5,029 bases of DNA from contig CAJMDR010000184.1 of assembly GCA_905212215.1 (NCBI GenBank), forward strand, positions 1 through 5,029, given 5' to 3'. The position numbers and the translations under genes were made by a program. Positions 1-5,029 of the stretch are shown here, one piece after another. Source of the DNA: an uncultured Porphyromonadaceae bacterium. GTDB lineage: Bacteria > Bacteroidota > Bacteroidia > Bacteroidales > Muribaculaceae. A model generated the notes under the pieces. That model was not told the origin of the DNA. It worked only from the letters and a program-made list of their open reading frames with translations, and did no database searches. Positions within the stretch are counted from its first letter, which is position 1; every line of letters starts with the position of its first letter.

Positions 1-340
1 AAGCTACCTCGGCGAGACGAGTGCCCACGAGGTCTTCTCATCCGATGACCCGAATCAGGGCAAGCTCGCCATTACCCGCTACAAGGTGCTTGCCAGAGGC
101 CATGGTTATTCTCTGGTGGAATATTCCCTCGATACAGGGCGCAAGAACCAGATTCGCGTCCATAGCCGTGAGTTGGGACATCCCATAGTAGGCGACCGCC
201 GCTACGGAGCCTCAGTCTCCCCCATCGGACGCCTCGCACTCCACGCTCAGACCTTGCGCTTCGTGCACCCTTATACCCGCCGGGACATGAACTTTCAGAC
301 CCCTGTGCCGGTTAAATTCCTAAAACTGGTAGGCAAATGA
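1..340 (+). CDS. RluA-family RNA pseudouridine synthase, C-terminal part (5' end outside window)
   Basis: The reading frame is open from the first base (full codons from position 2) to a TGA at 338-340, giving 112 visible residues. The enzyme would isomerise uridine to pseudouridine in rRNA or tRNA in the cytoplasm. Seen: the RluA-family C-terminal signature, with TGRKNQIRVH, then LGHPIVGDRRYG, then GRLALHAQTLRFVHP and a terminal TPVP. These correspond to the family motif with the conserved Arg/Lys-rich strand, the G-D-xx-YG turn and the LHA strand. The catalytic Asp motif (RLD in the family) and any S4 domain would lie upstream and cannot be seen. An internal GTG at 86 could start a short frame, but the motif homology runs upstream of it, so it is not the true start. 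The target site cannot be assigned from this fragment. The stop overlaps the next gene by 4 bp, which suggests an operon. Confidence 0.93.
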   Translation, partial: SYLGETSAHEVFSSDDPNQGKLAITRYKVLARGHGYSLVEYSLDTGRKNQIRVHSRELGHPIVGDRRYGASVSPIGRLALHAQTLRFVHPYTRRDMNFQTPVPVKFLKLVGK

Positions 341-1305
341 GATTTTCGTTTCCTGAAGTGCCCGATGAGCACCGCGATTCCTCCGCAGAAGAGAAGAAAC
401 ATACCCGGCATGAGTCTGAAAAGCAGTCCCATTCCGGCAGTTACGATGCGTTGCTCGCCAAGTTAGGACGCAAGAAAAGCGACAGCACCGAAACATCGGA
501 ACCTGCCAAGGCCGAGACCAAGCCGGCGGAGAAGATAACAGCTCCGGCCGAGAAAATCAGCACTCCCGCCAACAAGATAGCCATACACTTCAATCCGTTG
601 CCGTTCAGCGATGCCGACGACGATGGTTTCGAGGTAGACAGCAAGGATGCCGAAGCGGTAGAGGCCGCCATGCCATCGCAGATTACCGGGCCTATGGCAA
701 AGCTCTCCACACTGATTTCGTGGGTGATGGTGCCACTAATCATGCCTGTGGTGACGATGATTCTCATGCTGTGGCTCTCGGAGCTGAGGCCGCTCCCCGG
801 CAAGGAGAAAGTCATTTTAGTACTCATTACAGCCGGGTTCAACACCGTTCTGCCTATGGTGCTGATAGGCCTTCTCAAGCTGATGGGCATAATCCGAGAC
901 ATGGGACTGAACTACCGCCGTGAACGCATGATACCATATATCATAACTATAGCGGGACTCGTTCTTACCGCTGTCTATCTGCACCATCAGGGAGCACCCG
1001 AATGGATGTGGGGCGTATATGTAGGGGCCGCCATAGCATCGGCGGTATGCTCCATCGTCAACCTGTGGTGGAAAATCTCGGCACATGCCACGGGAGCTTC
1101 CGGGGTCATCGCCACATTAATTATAATCGGCTCCTTAGGCCATTCACCGTTCTCCATGAACTGGTGGATAGTAGGAGCATGTCTGCTTACCGGACTGATG
1201 GGGTCGGCAAGAGTGTTCCTCCGCCGTCACACCGACCTCCAGGTTCTGGCAGGGTATGTATGCGGCTTCTGCTGCGTATATTTCACCACGCTGTACTTCT
1301 CCTGA
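337..1305 (+). CDS. PAP2-like integral membrane protein with charged N-terminal extension
   Basis: A 322-residue protein whose ATG overlaps the preceding stop (ATGA, 337-340), so translational coupling is likely. Residues 1-115 are hydrophilic, rich in Lys, Glu, Ser and Ala, and include three 7-residue repeats (PAEKITA, PAEKIST, PANKIAI at 63-83). From about 122 there are six or seven hydrophobic segments (about 122-148, 157-183, 199-216, 223-244, 252-268, 275-293, 303-321). The signatures NLWWKISAH (242-250) and ARVFLRRHTDLQVLAGY (291-307) resemble a Bacteroidetes family usually labelled phosphatase PAP2-like. Known for PAP2 enzymes: a third motif SRxxxxxHxxxD. Here Arg292 and His298 fit, but the Ser position is Ala291 and the Asp position is Gln302. 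The PSGH motif is also not evident, so phosphatase activity is doubtful. As I recall the family, relatives are near 200 residues, which makes the extension unusual. A lipid-phosphate or envelope role is an inference. Confidence 0.8.
   Translation: MRFSFPEVPDEHRDSSAEEKKHTRHESEKQSHSGSYDALLAKLGRKKSDSTETSEPAKAETKPAEKITAPAEKISTPANKIAIHFNPLPFSDADDDGFEVDSKDAEAVEAAMPSQITGPMAKLSTLISWVMVPLIMPVVTMILMLWLSELRPLPGKEKVILVLITAGFNTVLPMVLIGLLKLMGIIRDMGLNYRRERMIPYIITIAGLVLTAVYLHHQGAPEWMWGVYVGAAIASAVCSIVNLWWKISAHATGASGVIATLIIIGSLGHSPFSMNWWIVGACLLTGLMGSARVFLRRHTDLQVLAGYVCGFCCVYFTTLYFS
523..585 (+). repeat. Three tandem 21-bp units encoding a heptapeptide repeat
   Basis: Three consecutive in-frame units encode PAEKITA, PAEKIST and PANKIAI. 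The DNA copies have diverged at third positions (for example CCGGCGGAGAAGATA against CCGGCCGAGAAAATC), which suggests an older duplication kept at protein level. The repeat lies in the predicted soluble tail of the PAP2-like membrane protein. Confidence 0.8.
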
Positions 1306-1358
1306 CGACCGGAACGTTTGCCCGGGAAAAACAGTAAGTGTGTGAATCTTTTAACATA

Positions 1359-1465
1359 AGGAACCCACAATGGGTTCCTCGTTGGAGGCAACGCTTTACA
1401 CCGGAGGTTTCACTCGCTTCGCTCGTTCAACCCCCGGCTAAACAAAAAGGAACCCTCCGGGTTCT
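1359..1465. other. Cluster of stem-loops with alternative pairings (structured intergenic element)
   Basis: Four hairpins can be drawn in about 107 bases. H1 is AGGAACCCA (1359-1367), loop CAA, TGGGTTCCT (1371-1379), 9 bp perfect. H2 is CGTTG (1380-1384), loop GAGG, CAACG (1389-1393). H3 is CCGGAGGTT (1401-1409) with AACCCCCGG (1429-1437), one A/C mismatch, enclosing a mirror-symmetric CTCGCTTCGCTC (1413-1424). H4 is GGAACCC (1449-1455), loop TCC, GGGTTCT (1459-1465), with one G-T pair. The direct repeat AAGGAACCC occurs at 1358 and 1447, and H1 and H4 arms can cross-pair. CCGGAGG (1401-1407) is also a perfect complement of CCTCCGG (1454-1460), so H3 and H4 have a mutually exclusive alternative. 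No T-run follows, so it is not a simple intrinsic terminator. It could be a dispersed repeat or an RNA leader; the sequence does not decide. Confidence 0.6.
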
Positions 1466-1524
1466 CAGACGTTACCATCCCGTGCAAAAGTAAAACAATA
1501 AAAGGCATACCCCTTTTGCAACAT

Positions 1525-1540
1525 ACACAATTATTTGTGT
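1525..1540. promoter_or_regulatory. 16-bp perfect inverted repeat upstream of purE, possible operator
   Basis: ACACAA (1525-1530), TTAT, TTGTGT (1535-1540) form a perfect 6-bp dyad ending 52 bp before the purE ATG. Its size and place fit a dimeric regulator site or a small hairpin in the purE leader. No regulator is known to me for this sequence, so this is a positional inference only; short AT-rich dyads also arise by chance. Confidence 0.35.
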
Positions 1541-1592
1541 TGAGCAGAAATAAATCACATTACAATCCAAATTCAAACAATCCTGAACATCA

Positions 1593-2099
1593 ATGAAACC
1601 ACTTGTAAGCATAATAATGGGCAGCACCTCCGATCTACCGGTGATGCAGAAAGCCTGTGACTATCTTGAACAGACGGGTATACCTTTCGAGATGCTCGCC
1701 CTCTCGGCACACCGCACTCCGCGCGAAGTAGAAGAATTCGCCATGGGAGCGGAAGAGCGCGGTATAAAAGTAATCATAGCTGGCGCCGGCATGGCAGCTC
1801 ATCTTGGCGGTGTCATTGCTTCGCTGACCACTTTGCCCGTAATCGGCGTACCCATCCGCAGCAGCTTCGACGGCCTCGACTCGCTGTTGGCCATAGTGCA
1901 GATGCCTCCGGGCATACCTGTCGCCACCGTGGGAGTGAACGGCGCCATGAACGCCGCCATACTTGCCTCTGAAATGCTGGCCCTCTCCGATGAAGAGATA
2001 CGCGCCAAAGTCAAGGAGTATAAGAAAGGCCTCGGCAAGAAGATAGTCGATGCCAACGAGAAACTGAAAGAGATAAAATACACTTACAAGACCAACTGA
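1593..2099 (+). CDS. purE: N5-carboxyaminoimidazole ribonucleotide mutase (class I PurE)
   Basis: The 168-residue protein would convert N5-CAIR to CAIR, a cytoplasmic step of de novo purine synthesis, using the product of PurK (not in this window). Seen: the N-terminal nucleotide-binding loop MGSTSD (9-14), the catalytic SAHRTP motif (38-43) with His40 matching E. coli His45, the glycine-rich AGAGMAAHLGG (63-73), and the DSLLAIVQMPPGIPVATV segment (96-113) typical of the class I enzyme. Length matches the family (about 160-170), so it looks intact. The ATG is chosen because residue 4 already begins the first beta strand. The bases before it are AT-rich without a Shine-Dalgarno sequence, as usual in Bacteroidetes. 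The C-terminal tail is Lys-rich. The stop lies 2 bp before the ispG start, so the two are probably co-transcribed. Confidence 0.97.
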   Translation: MKPLVSIIMGSTSDLPVMQKACDYLEQTGIPFEMLALSAHRTPREVEEFAMGAEERGIKVIIAGAGMAAHLGGVIASLTTLPVIGVPIRSSFDGLDSLLAIVQMPPGIPVATVGVNGAMNAAILASEMLALSDEEIRAKVKEYKKGLGKKIVDANEKLKEIKYTYKTN

Positions 2100-2101
2100 C
2101 C

Positions 2102-3736
2102 TTGAAGTATAATTATGTACGGCGCTGGAGCCGACCGGTAAAAGTAGGCAGCACCGAGGTGGGAGGTGACAACCCCATCCGTCTTCAGTCCATGACGAAT
2201 ACCCCGAGCCTTGACATTGAGGCTACGGCAGCGCAGGCGGAACGCATAGCCGACGCCGGTGGGGAGATAGTGCGGGTCACCACCCAGGGAGTCCGCGAGG
2301 CGGAAGCTTTGGGCAAAGTGCGCGAGCTGCTGGAAAAACGCGGAAGGAACATACCTCTTGTCGCCGACGTCCATTTCAATCCGCGGGCAGCCATGACGGC
2401 AGCCGTCACCGCACATAAGGTACGCATCAACCCCGGCAATTTTGCCGATGCCCCGAGGGCGCTGGAAGGAGATGCCCTGACGTCGCAGGAATACGCTGCA
2501 CGCCTTGAGAACGTGGAGCAACGGCTGAAACCGCTGTTGGAGGAATGTCGCCGCCACGGAACCTCCCTGCGCCTCGGTGTGAACCATGGGTCGCTGAGCC
2601 ACCGCGTAATGATGCGTTACGGCGACACCCCGCTTGGCATGACAGAATCGGTTATGGAGTATCTGCACATCTGCCGCAAGCTCGATTTCCACGATATAAT
2701 CATCTCTGTCAAGGCGAGCAACCCAGTCGTCATGACTGAAACCGTCCGCATGCTCGCCGAGCGTATGGATGCCGAAGGTATGGACTATCCCCTGCACCTC
2801 GGCGTCACGGAGGCGGGCAACGGTGAGGATGGACGCATCAAGAGCGCAGTTGGCATAGGAGCTTTGCTTGCCGAGGGACTTGGCGACACTATCCGGGTAT
2901 CGCTCAGCGAGGCTCCTGAGAAAGAGATTCCCGTTGCGGCATTGCTGCGCGATTATATCAGCAAGCGCCAAGGACATGACCCATTGGTGGTCTCCGACGA
3001 ACGTTTCGCTGGAAATGCCCGAGAGACAGGATTATTGCTCCCCGGTCAGAAACGCATCACGGAACCCTTGGTTGCAGGGGTGGACTTTTCCGTCGATACG
3101 CTGCGCATGCACAAGGTCGATGCCTCGACCGATCCATCGCTCATCACCGACGAACTGCCCCTGGCCATCAGTTCGCGCCATGTGAATCCTGTGGGCGAGA
3201 TTGCCAGCTACATAGACCGCCGTCGCCTCATGGGAGGCAACAACGCCACCATACTCCATTTCCGCTATAACGACAACGATGCCGACACAGTGGCCGTGAA
3301 AGCCTCGGCAGACCTTGGCGCCCTTCTGCTTGCCGGATACGGTGCCGGGATATGGATAGAGGCTCCCGCCTTGCCTCAGGAACGCATCAATGCCATCGCC
3401 CTCGGCATTCTTCAGGCGTGTCGGTTACGCATGACCAAGACAGAATATATAGCCTGTCCCGGTTGCGGCCGCACTCTTTTCGACCTTGAACAAACCCTTG
3501 AAAGAGTAAAAAAATCCACACAAGGACTCCAAGGCCTGAAGATAGCCGTAATGGGGTGCATCGTCAATGGTCCCGGCGAGATGGCAGACGCTGATTATGG
3601 CTATGTAGGAGCGGGTCCGGGCAGAATAAGCCTCTATCGCGGCAAGACAGTGGTTGAGAAAAATATTTCCTCGGAAGAGGCTGTGGAGCACCTTCTGCGG
3701 CTTCTGAGGGAGGATGGAGTGCTGAAAACTGAATAA
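2102..3736 (+). CDS. ispG: 4-hydroxy-3-methylbut-2-en-1-yl diphosphate synthase (IspG/GcpE), large insert-containing type
   Basis: A 544-residue [4Fe-4S] enzyme that converts MEcPP to HMBPP in the MEP isoprenoid pathway. The N-terminal TIM-barrel domain (about 1-285) shows QSMTNT (30-35), VADVHFNP (87-94), VRINPGN (107-113), GVNHGSL (159-165), KASN (204-207), LGVTEAG (233-239) and IRVSLSEAP (264-272). The C-terminal cluster domain has CPGCGRT (452-458) and MGCIVNGPGE (484-493), giving the expected ligands Cys452, Cys455, Cys486 and Glu493. Between them, about 286-385 is a weakly conserved insert, absent from the 372-residue E. coli enzyme. Bacteroidetes, chlamydial and plant enzymes have such an extra domain, but as I recall Bacteroides proteins are near 600 residues, so this insert is short. 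TTG at 2102 is the start: the first in-frame ATG is codon 31, inside the conserved QSMTNT motif. The 2-bp gap after purE suggests coupled translation. Confidence 0.96.
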   Translation: MKYNYVRRWSRPVKVGSTEVGGDNPIRLQSMTNTPSLDIEATAAQAERIADAGGEIVRVTTQGVREAEALGKVRELLEKRGRNIPLVADVHFNPRAAMTAAVTAHKVRINPGNFADAPRALEGDALTSQEYAARLENVEQRLKPLLEECRRHGTSLRLGVNHGSLSHRVMMRYGDTPLGMTESVMEYLHICRKLDFHDIIISVKASNPVVMTETVRMLAERMDAEGMDYPLHLGVTEAGNGEDGRIKSAVGIGALLAEGLGDTIRVSLSEAPEKEIPVAALLRDYISKRQGHDPLVVSDERFAGNARETGLLLPGQKRITEPLVAGVDFSVDTLRMHKVDASTDPSLITDELPLAISSRHVNPVGEIASYIDRRRLMGGNNATILHFRYNDNDADTVAVKASADLGALLLAGYGAGIWIEAPALPQERINAIALGILQACRLRMTKTEYIACPGCGRTLFDLEQTLERVKKSTQGLQGLKIAVMGCIVNGPGEMADADYGYVGAGPGRISLYRGKTVVEKNISSEEAVEHLLRLLREDGVLKTE

Positions 3737-3839
3737 TTTTAAAAAAAAAATTTACAGTGATTTCCCGCCGGGTTATCAGTTACTTACAACAAAACTCCGA
3801 AATTTTCTCAAAGAAAAATCAAATTTTTTGGTCAAAATA

Positions 3840-3871
3840 TTTGGTGGGTAAGAAAAAATGCTCTAACTTTG
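3840..3871 (+). promoter_or_regulatory. Bacteroidetes-type sigma promoter for tRNA-Asp
   Basis: TTTG at 3840-3843 and TAACTTTG at 3864-3871 are separated by 20 bp. This matches the primary-sigma consensus of Bacteroides (TTTG, 19-21 bp, TAnnTTTG). Transcription would start around 3877-3880, leaving a leader of about 75 bases before the tRNA. The A/T-tracts upstream fit a strong stable-RNA promoter. Confidence 0.85.
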
Positions 3872-3880
3872 CACTCGCAA

Positions 3881-3932
3881 ACGGGAAACAAACCCCGTGA
3901 GCGACAAACGAGACAGAAAGGAGCAGCGCTCC
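3881..3932 (+). other. Two small hairpins in the tRNA-Asp precursor leader
   Basis: ACGGG (3881-3885) pairs with CCCGT (3894-3898) around an 8-base loop, and GGAGC (3920-3924) pairs with GCTCC (3928-3932) around AGC. Both stems are perfect and lie between the predicted start site and the mature tRNA 5' end. They may guide processing or protect the precursor, which is an inference. Confidence 0.45.
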
Positions 3933-3953
3933 AGGAGTCTTGACAACATATTA

Positions 3954-4028
3954 GGTGCGGTAGTTCAGCTTGGTTAGAATACCAGCCTGTCACGCTGGGG
4001 GTCGCGGGTTCAAGTCCCGTCCGCACCG
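3954..4028 (+). tRNA. tRNA-Asp (anticodon GTC)
   Basis: A complete cloverleaf of 75 bases. Acceptor GGTGCGG (3954-3960) pairs with CCGCACC (4021-4027), followed by discriminator G4028. The D stem is GTTC (3963-3966) with GAAT (3977-3980). The anticodon stem CCAGC (3982-3986) with GCTGG (3994-3998) holds the loop CTGTCAC, with anticodon GTC at 3989-3991. The variable loop is GGGTC. The T stem is GCGGG (4004-4008) with CCCGT (4016-4020) and loop TTCAAGT. G73 and the anticodon agree with Asp identity. The 3' CCA is not encoded (CAG follows), so it would be added by the CCA-adding enzyme. It appears to be a single-tRNA transcript with its own promoter and terminator. Confidence 0.98.
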
Positions 4029-4040
4029 CAGAGGAGAGAG

Positions 4041-4086
4041 GAAGAGTAGCTGTGATAAACTTCGGTTTTCCAGCTACTCTTTTTTT
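4041..4086 (+). terminator. Intrinsic terminator of the tRNA-Asp transcript
   Basis: AAGAGTAGCTG (4042-4052) pairs perfectly with CAGCTACTCTT (4071-4081), 11 bp. Inside it, GA (4054-4055) pairs with TC (4069-4070) and AAAC (4057-4060) with GTTT (4065-4068), capped by TTCG (4061-4064), so the tip is the very stable C(UUCG)G tetraloop. The run of seven T (4080-4086) completes the signal. It sits 13 bases after the mature tRNA end. Confidence 0.93.
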
Positions 4087-4136
4087 ACCCACTTCTGAAA
4101 CCAACCGGCACCCCTTGAGAAACTTTTCAAGAGGAT

Positions 4137-4162
4137 AGAGGACTGCCAATAGGCAAGCCTCT
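4137..4162 (+). other. Stem-loop in the region before the kinase gene
   Basis: AGAGG (4137-4141) pairs with CCTCT (4158-4162) and TGCC (4144-4147) with GGCA (4152-4155), with a two-by-two internal loop and an AATA cap. A second dyad, CTTGA (4114-4118) with TCAAG (4127-4131), lies just before it. No T-run follows, so they are not terminators. I find no TTTG / TAnnTTTG promoter in 4087-4214, so the start of the kinase transcript is unclear. Confidence 0.4.
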
Positions 4163-4214
4163 TGCACCCGAACAAAAGCGTGCTAACAAAGTGTGAACAT
4201 AATAGCATAGAACT

Positions 4215-5029
4215 ATGACCGACAATGCCCTTCAGAGCGGAACCGTAATCAGCAATGGCCGTTACCGCATCCTCAGCGTATTGGGACGCGGCGGTTTTGG
4301 CCTTACATATCTTGTCGAAAACCTCCAGACCAACCGCCGTATGGCGATGAAGGAGCTTTTCCCCGCCGATCTTTGCGGCAGGGAAGGCAATGACCCGTCG
4401 GTTAGGGCCGTCACCTCTGCCGCCGGAGCGCAGATAGACTCCATGAAGGCCAAGTTCATCAAAGAGGCCTCCACGCTGATGCAGCTCGACCATGAGGGTA
4501 TTGTAAAAGTCTACGACCTCTTCGAAGAGAACGGAACGGCATATTATGTAATGGACTATCTGCAGGGACGCACCCTCGACGATGTTATCCGCGAGGATGG
4601 CGTAATGAGCCATGACAAGGCGATAAAGGTAATCGACCGTGTCGCCGACGCCCTCCAGTATGTCCACAACCGCCGCCTGAACCATCTTGACGTAAAGCCG
4701 ACCAACATCATACTGCGCGACGATACCCACGAAGTGGTACTGATAGACTTCGGTCTGTCGAAGCGTTACGACCGACATGGACGTCAGACCTCCAACACTC
4801 CCGTAGGCATCAGCAAAGGTTATGCTCCTTTGGAACAGTATTCCGGCGATGGTGTGGCGACGTTCTCTCCGGAGACCGACATCTATTCGCTCTGTGCCAC
4901 ACTCTACTATCTCCTTTCCAGCATCGACCCTCCCGAGGCTGTGGAGTTAGTCAGCCGTTCTCTGCCTCGTCCATTCGAAATAAGCGACCAGAACCTCTGG
5001 ATGATAATCCTTAAGGGTATGGCGGCCAA
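4215..5029 (+). CDS. Hanks-type serine/threonine protein kinase, N-terminal part (3' end outside window)
   Basis: An open frame from ATG 4215 to the window edge, 271 codons without a stop. It would transfer phosphate from ATP to Ser/Thr of protein substrates. Seen in order: the ATP loop GRGGFG (24-29), AMKE with the ATP-anchoring Lys46, an insert PADLCGREG and following (50-78), the helix-C Glu84 in FIKEA, the catalytic loop HLDVKPTN (157-164) with Asp159, Lys161 and Asn164, DFG (178-180), GYAPLEQY (202-209) with the APE-like Glu207, and TDIYSL (221-226) with Asp222. All key residues are present, so it should be active; His-Leu-Asp replaces the usual His-Arg-Asp. No membrane segment is seen in this part. 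Substrates and any C-terminal sensor domain lie outside. The start has no Shine-Dalgarno sequence and AT-rich bases before it. It begins 128 bp after the tRNA terminator, so it is probably transcribed separately. Confidence 0.95.
   Translation, partial: MTDNALQSGTVISNGRYRILSVLGRGGFGLTYLVENLQTNRRMAMKELFPADLCGREGNDPSVRAVTSAAGAQIDSMKAKFIKEASTLMQLDHEGIVKVYDLFEENGTAYYVMDYLQGRTLDDVIREDGVMSHDKAIKVIDRVADALQYVHNRRLNHLDVKPTNIILRDDTHEVVLIDFGLSKRYDRHGRQTSNTPVGISKGYAPLEQYSGDGVATFSPETDIYSLCATLYYLLSSIDPPEAVELVSRSLPRPFEISDQNLWMIILKGMAA

Larger units (their letters stand above)
1306..1592. other. Intergenic region between the PAP2-like gene and purE
   Basis: This 287-bp gap holds the stem-loop cluster at 1359-1465, then an AT-rich stretch to the purE start. 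Within the latter, TGCAAAAG (1483-1490) and CTTTTGCA (1513-1520) form an 8-bp inverted repeat with a 22-base spacer. On the minus strand, TACTTTTG (1492 to 1485) fits the Bacteroidetes -7 box TAnnTTTG, but no TTTG lies at the proper distance upstream. On the + strand I could not find a full TTTG / TAnnTTTG pair for purE. I see no coding potential here. Confidence 0.6.
3737..3953. other. AT-rich gap between ispG and tRNA-Asp, with tRNA leader
   Basis: The gap opens with TTTT and a run of ten A (3741-3750) directly after the ispG stop; no hairpin with a T-tract is present, so no clear ispG terminator can be named. AT-rich, A/T-tract DNA continues to about 3843 and could act as an upstream activating segment for the tRNA promoter. 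The transcribed leader (about 3878-3953) carries two small hairpins, described separately. No coding potential is seen. Confidence 0.6.

Noticed and set aside
441..902. Minus-strand open frame of 153 codons within the PAP2-like gene
   Set aside because: It overlaps the coupled + strand membrane gene and its sequence is the low-complexity antisense of that gene.
1359..1379. First hairpin of the cluster as terminator of the PAP2-like gene
   Set aside because: The 9-bp stem is good, but CGTTGG follows and not a T-run, so intrinsic termination is unlikely.
1359..1465. CRISPR array
   Set aside because: The repeated arms are only 6-9 bases long, occur twice and are not separated by spacers of equal length.
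2084..2977. Minus-strand open frame of 297 codons opposite ispG
   Set aside because: It lies wholly opposite strongly conserved IspG coding sequence, and its translation shows no recognisable domain. It is a shadow of GC-biased codons.
3737..3760. A-tract after ispG as a terminator
   Set aside because: There is a run of ten A but no GC-rich hairpin followed by T on the + strand.
3939..3953. TTGACA-like hexamer just before the tRNA
   Set aside because: It resembles an enterobacterial -35 box, but no -10 box fits before the tRNA, and the Bacteroidetes promoter upstream explains transcription.
3832..4167. Minus-strand open frame of 111 codons across the tRNA
   Set aside because: It spans the tRNA gene, its promoter and terminator, so it cannot be a plausible gene.
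4074..4778. Minus-strand open frame of 234 codons at the right end
   Set aside because: It covers the kinase gene in antisense and runs into the tRNA terminator; the + strand translation carries all kinase motifs, so this frame is a shadow.

Overview
The window looks like a chromosomal housekeeping segment from a member of the Bacteroidales, most likely a gut lineage such as Muribaculaceae (the family is an inference). Three things point there. A textbook Bacteroidetes sigma promoter (TTTG, 20 bp, TAnnTTTG) precedes the tRNA. The visible starts have no Shine-Dalgarno sequence. The IspG is of the enlarged, insert-containing type known from Bacteroidetes, Chlamydiae and plants. All genes I can support lie on the + strand; the long minus-strand reading frames are shadows.

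Layout. Positions 1-340 hold the C-terminal part of an RluA-type RNA pseudouridine synthase. Its stop overlaps (ATGA) the start of a PAP2-like multi-pass membrane protein with an unusual charged, repeat-bearing N-terminal extension (337-1305). A 287-bp gap follows, with a cluster of stem-loops and two further inverted repeats. Next comes purE (1593-2099) and, 2 bp later with a TTG start, ispG (2102-3736), which look translationally coupled. After an AT-rich gap a Bacteroidetes promoter drives a tRNA-Asp(GUC) (3954-4028), ended by a strong intrinsic terminator with a C(UUCG)G loop. The last gene, from 4215 to the window edge, is the N-terminal part of a Hanks-type serine/threonine protein kinase that has no stop inside the window.

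Function. purE (de novo purine synthesis) and ispG (MEP isoprenoid pathway) are core biosynthesis, the RluA-like enzyme and tRNA-Asp belong to translation, and the PAP2-like protein and kinase are envelope and signalling genes of unknown specific role. I found no phage, insertion sequence, CRISPR, toxin-antitoxin or defence system. The most unusual items are the structured element before purE, the compact IspG insert, the Asp-to-Gln change in the PAP2-like motif and the HLD variant in the kinase catalytic loop.
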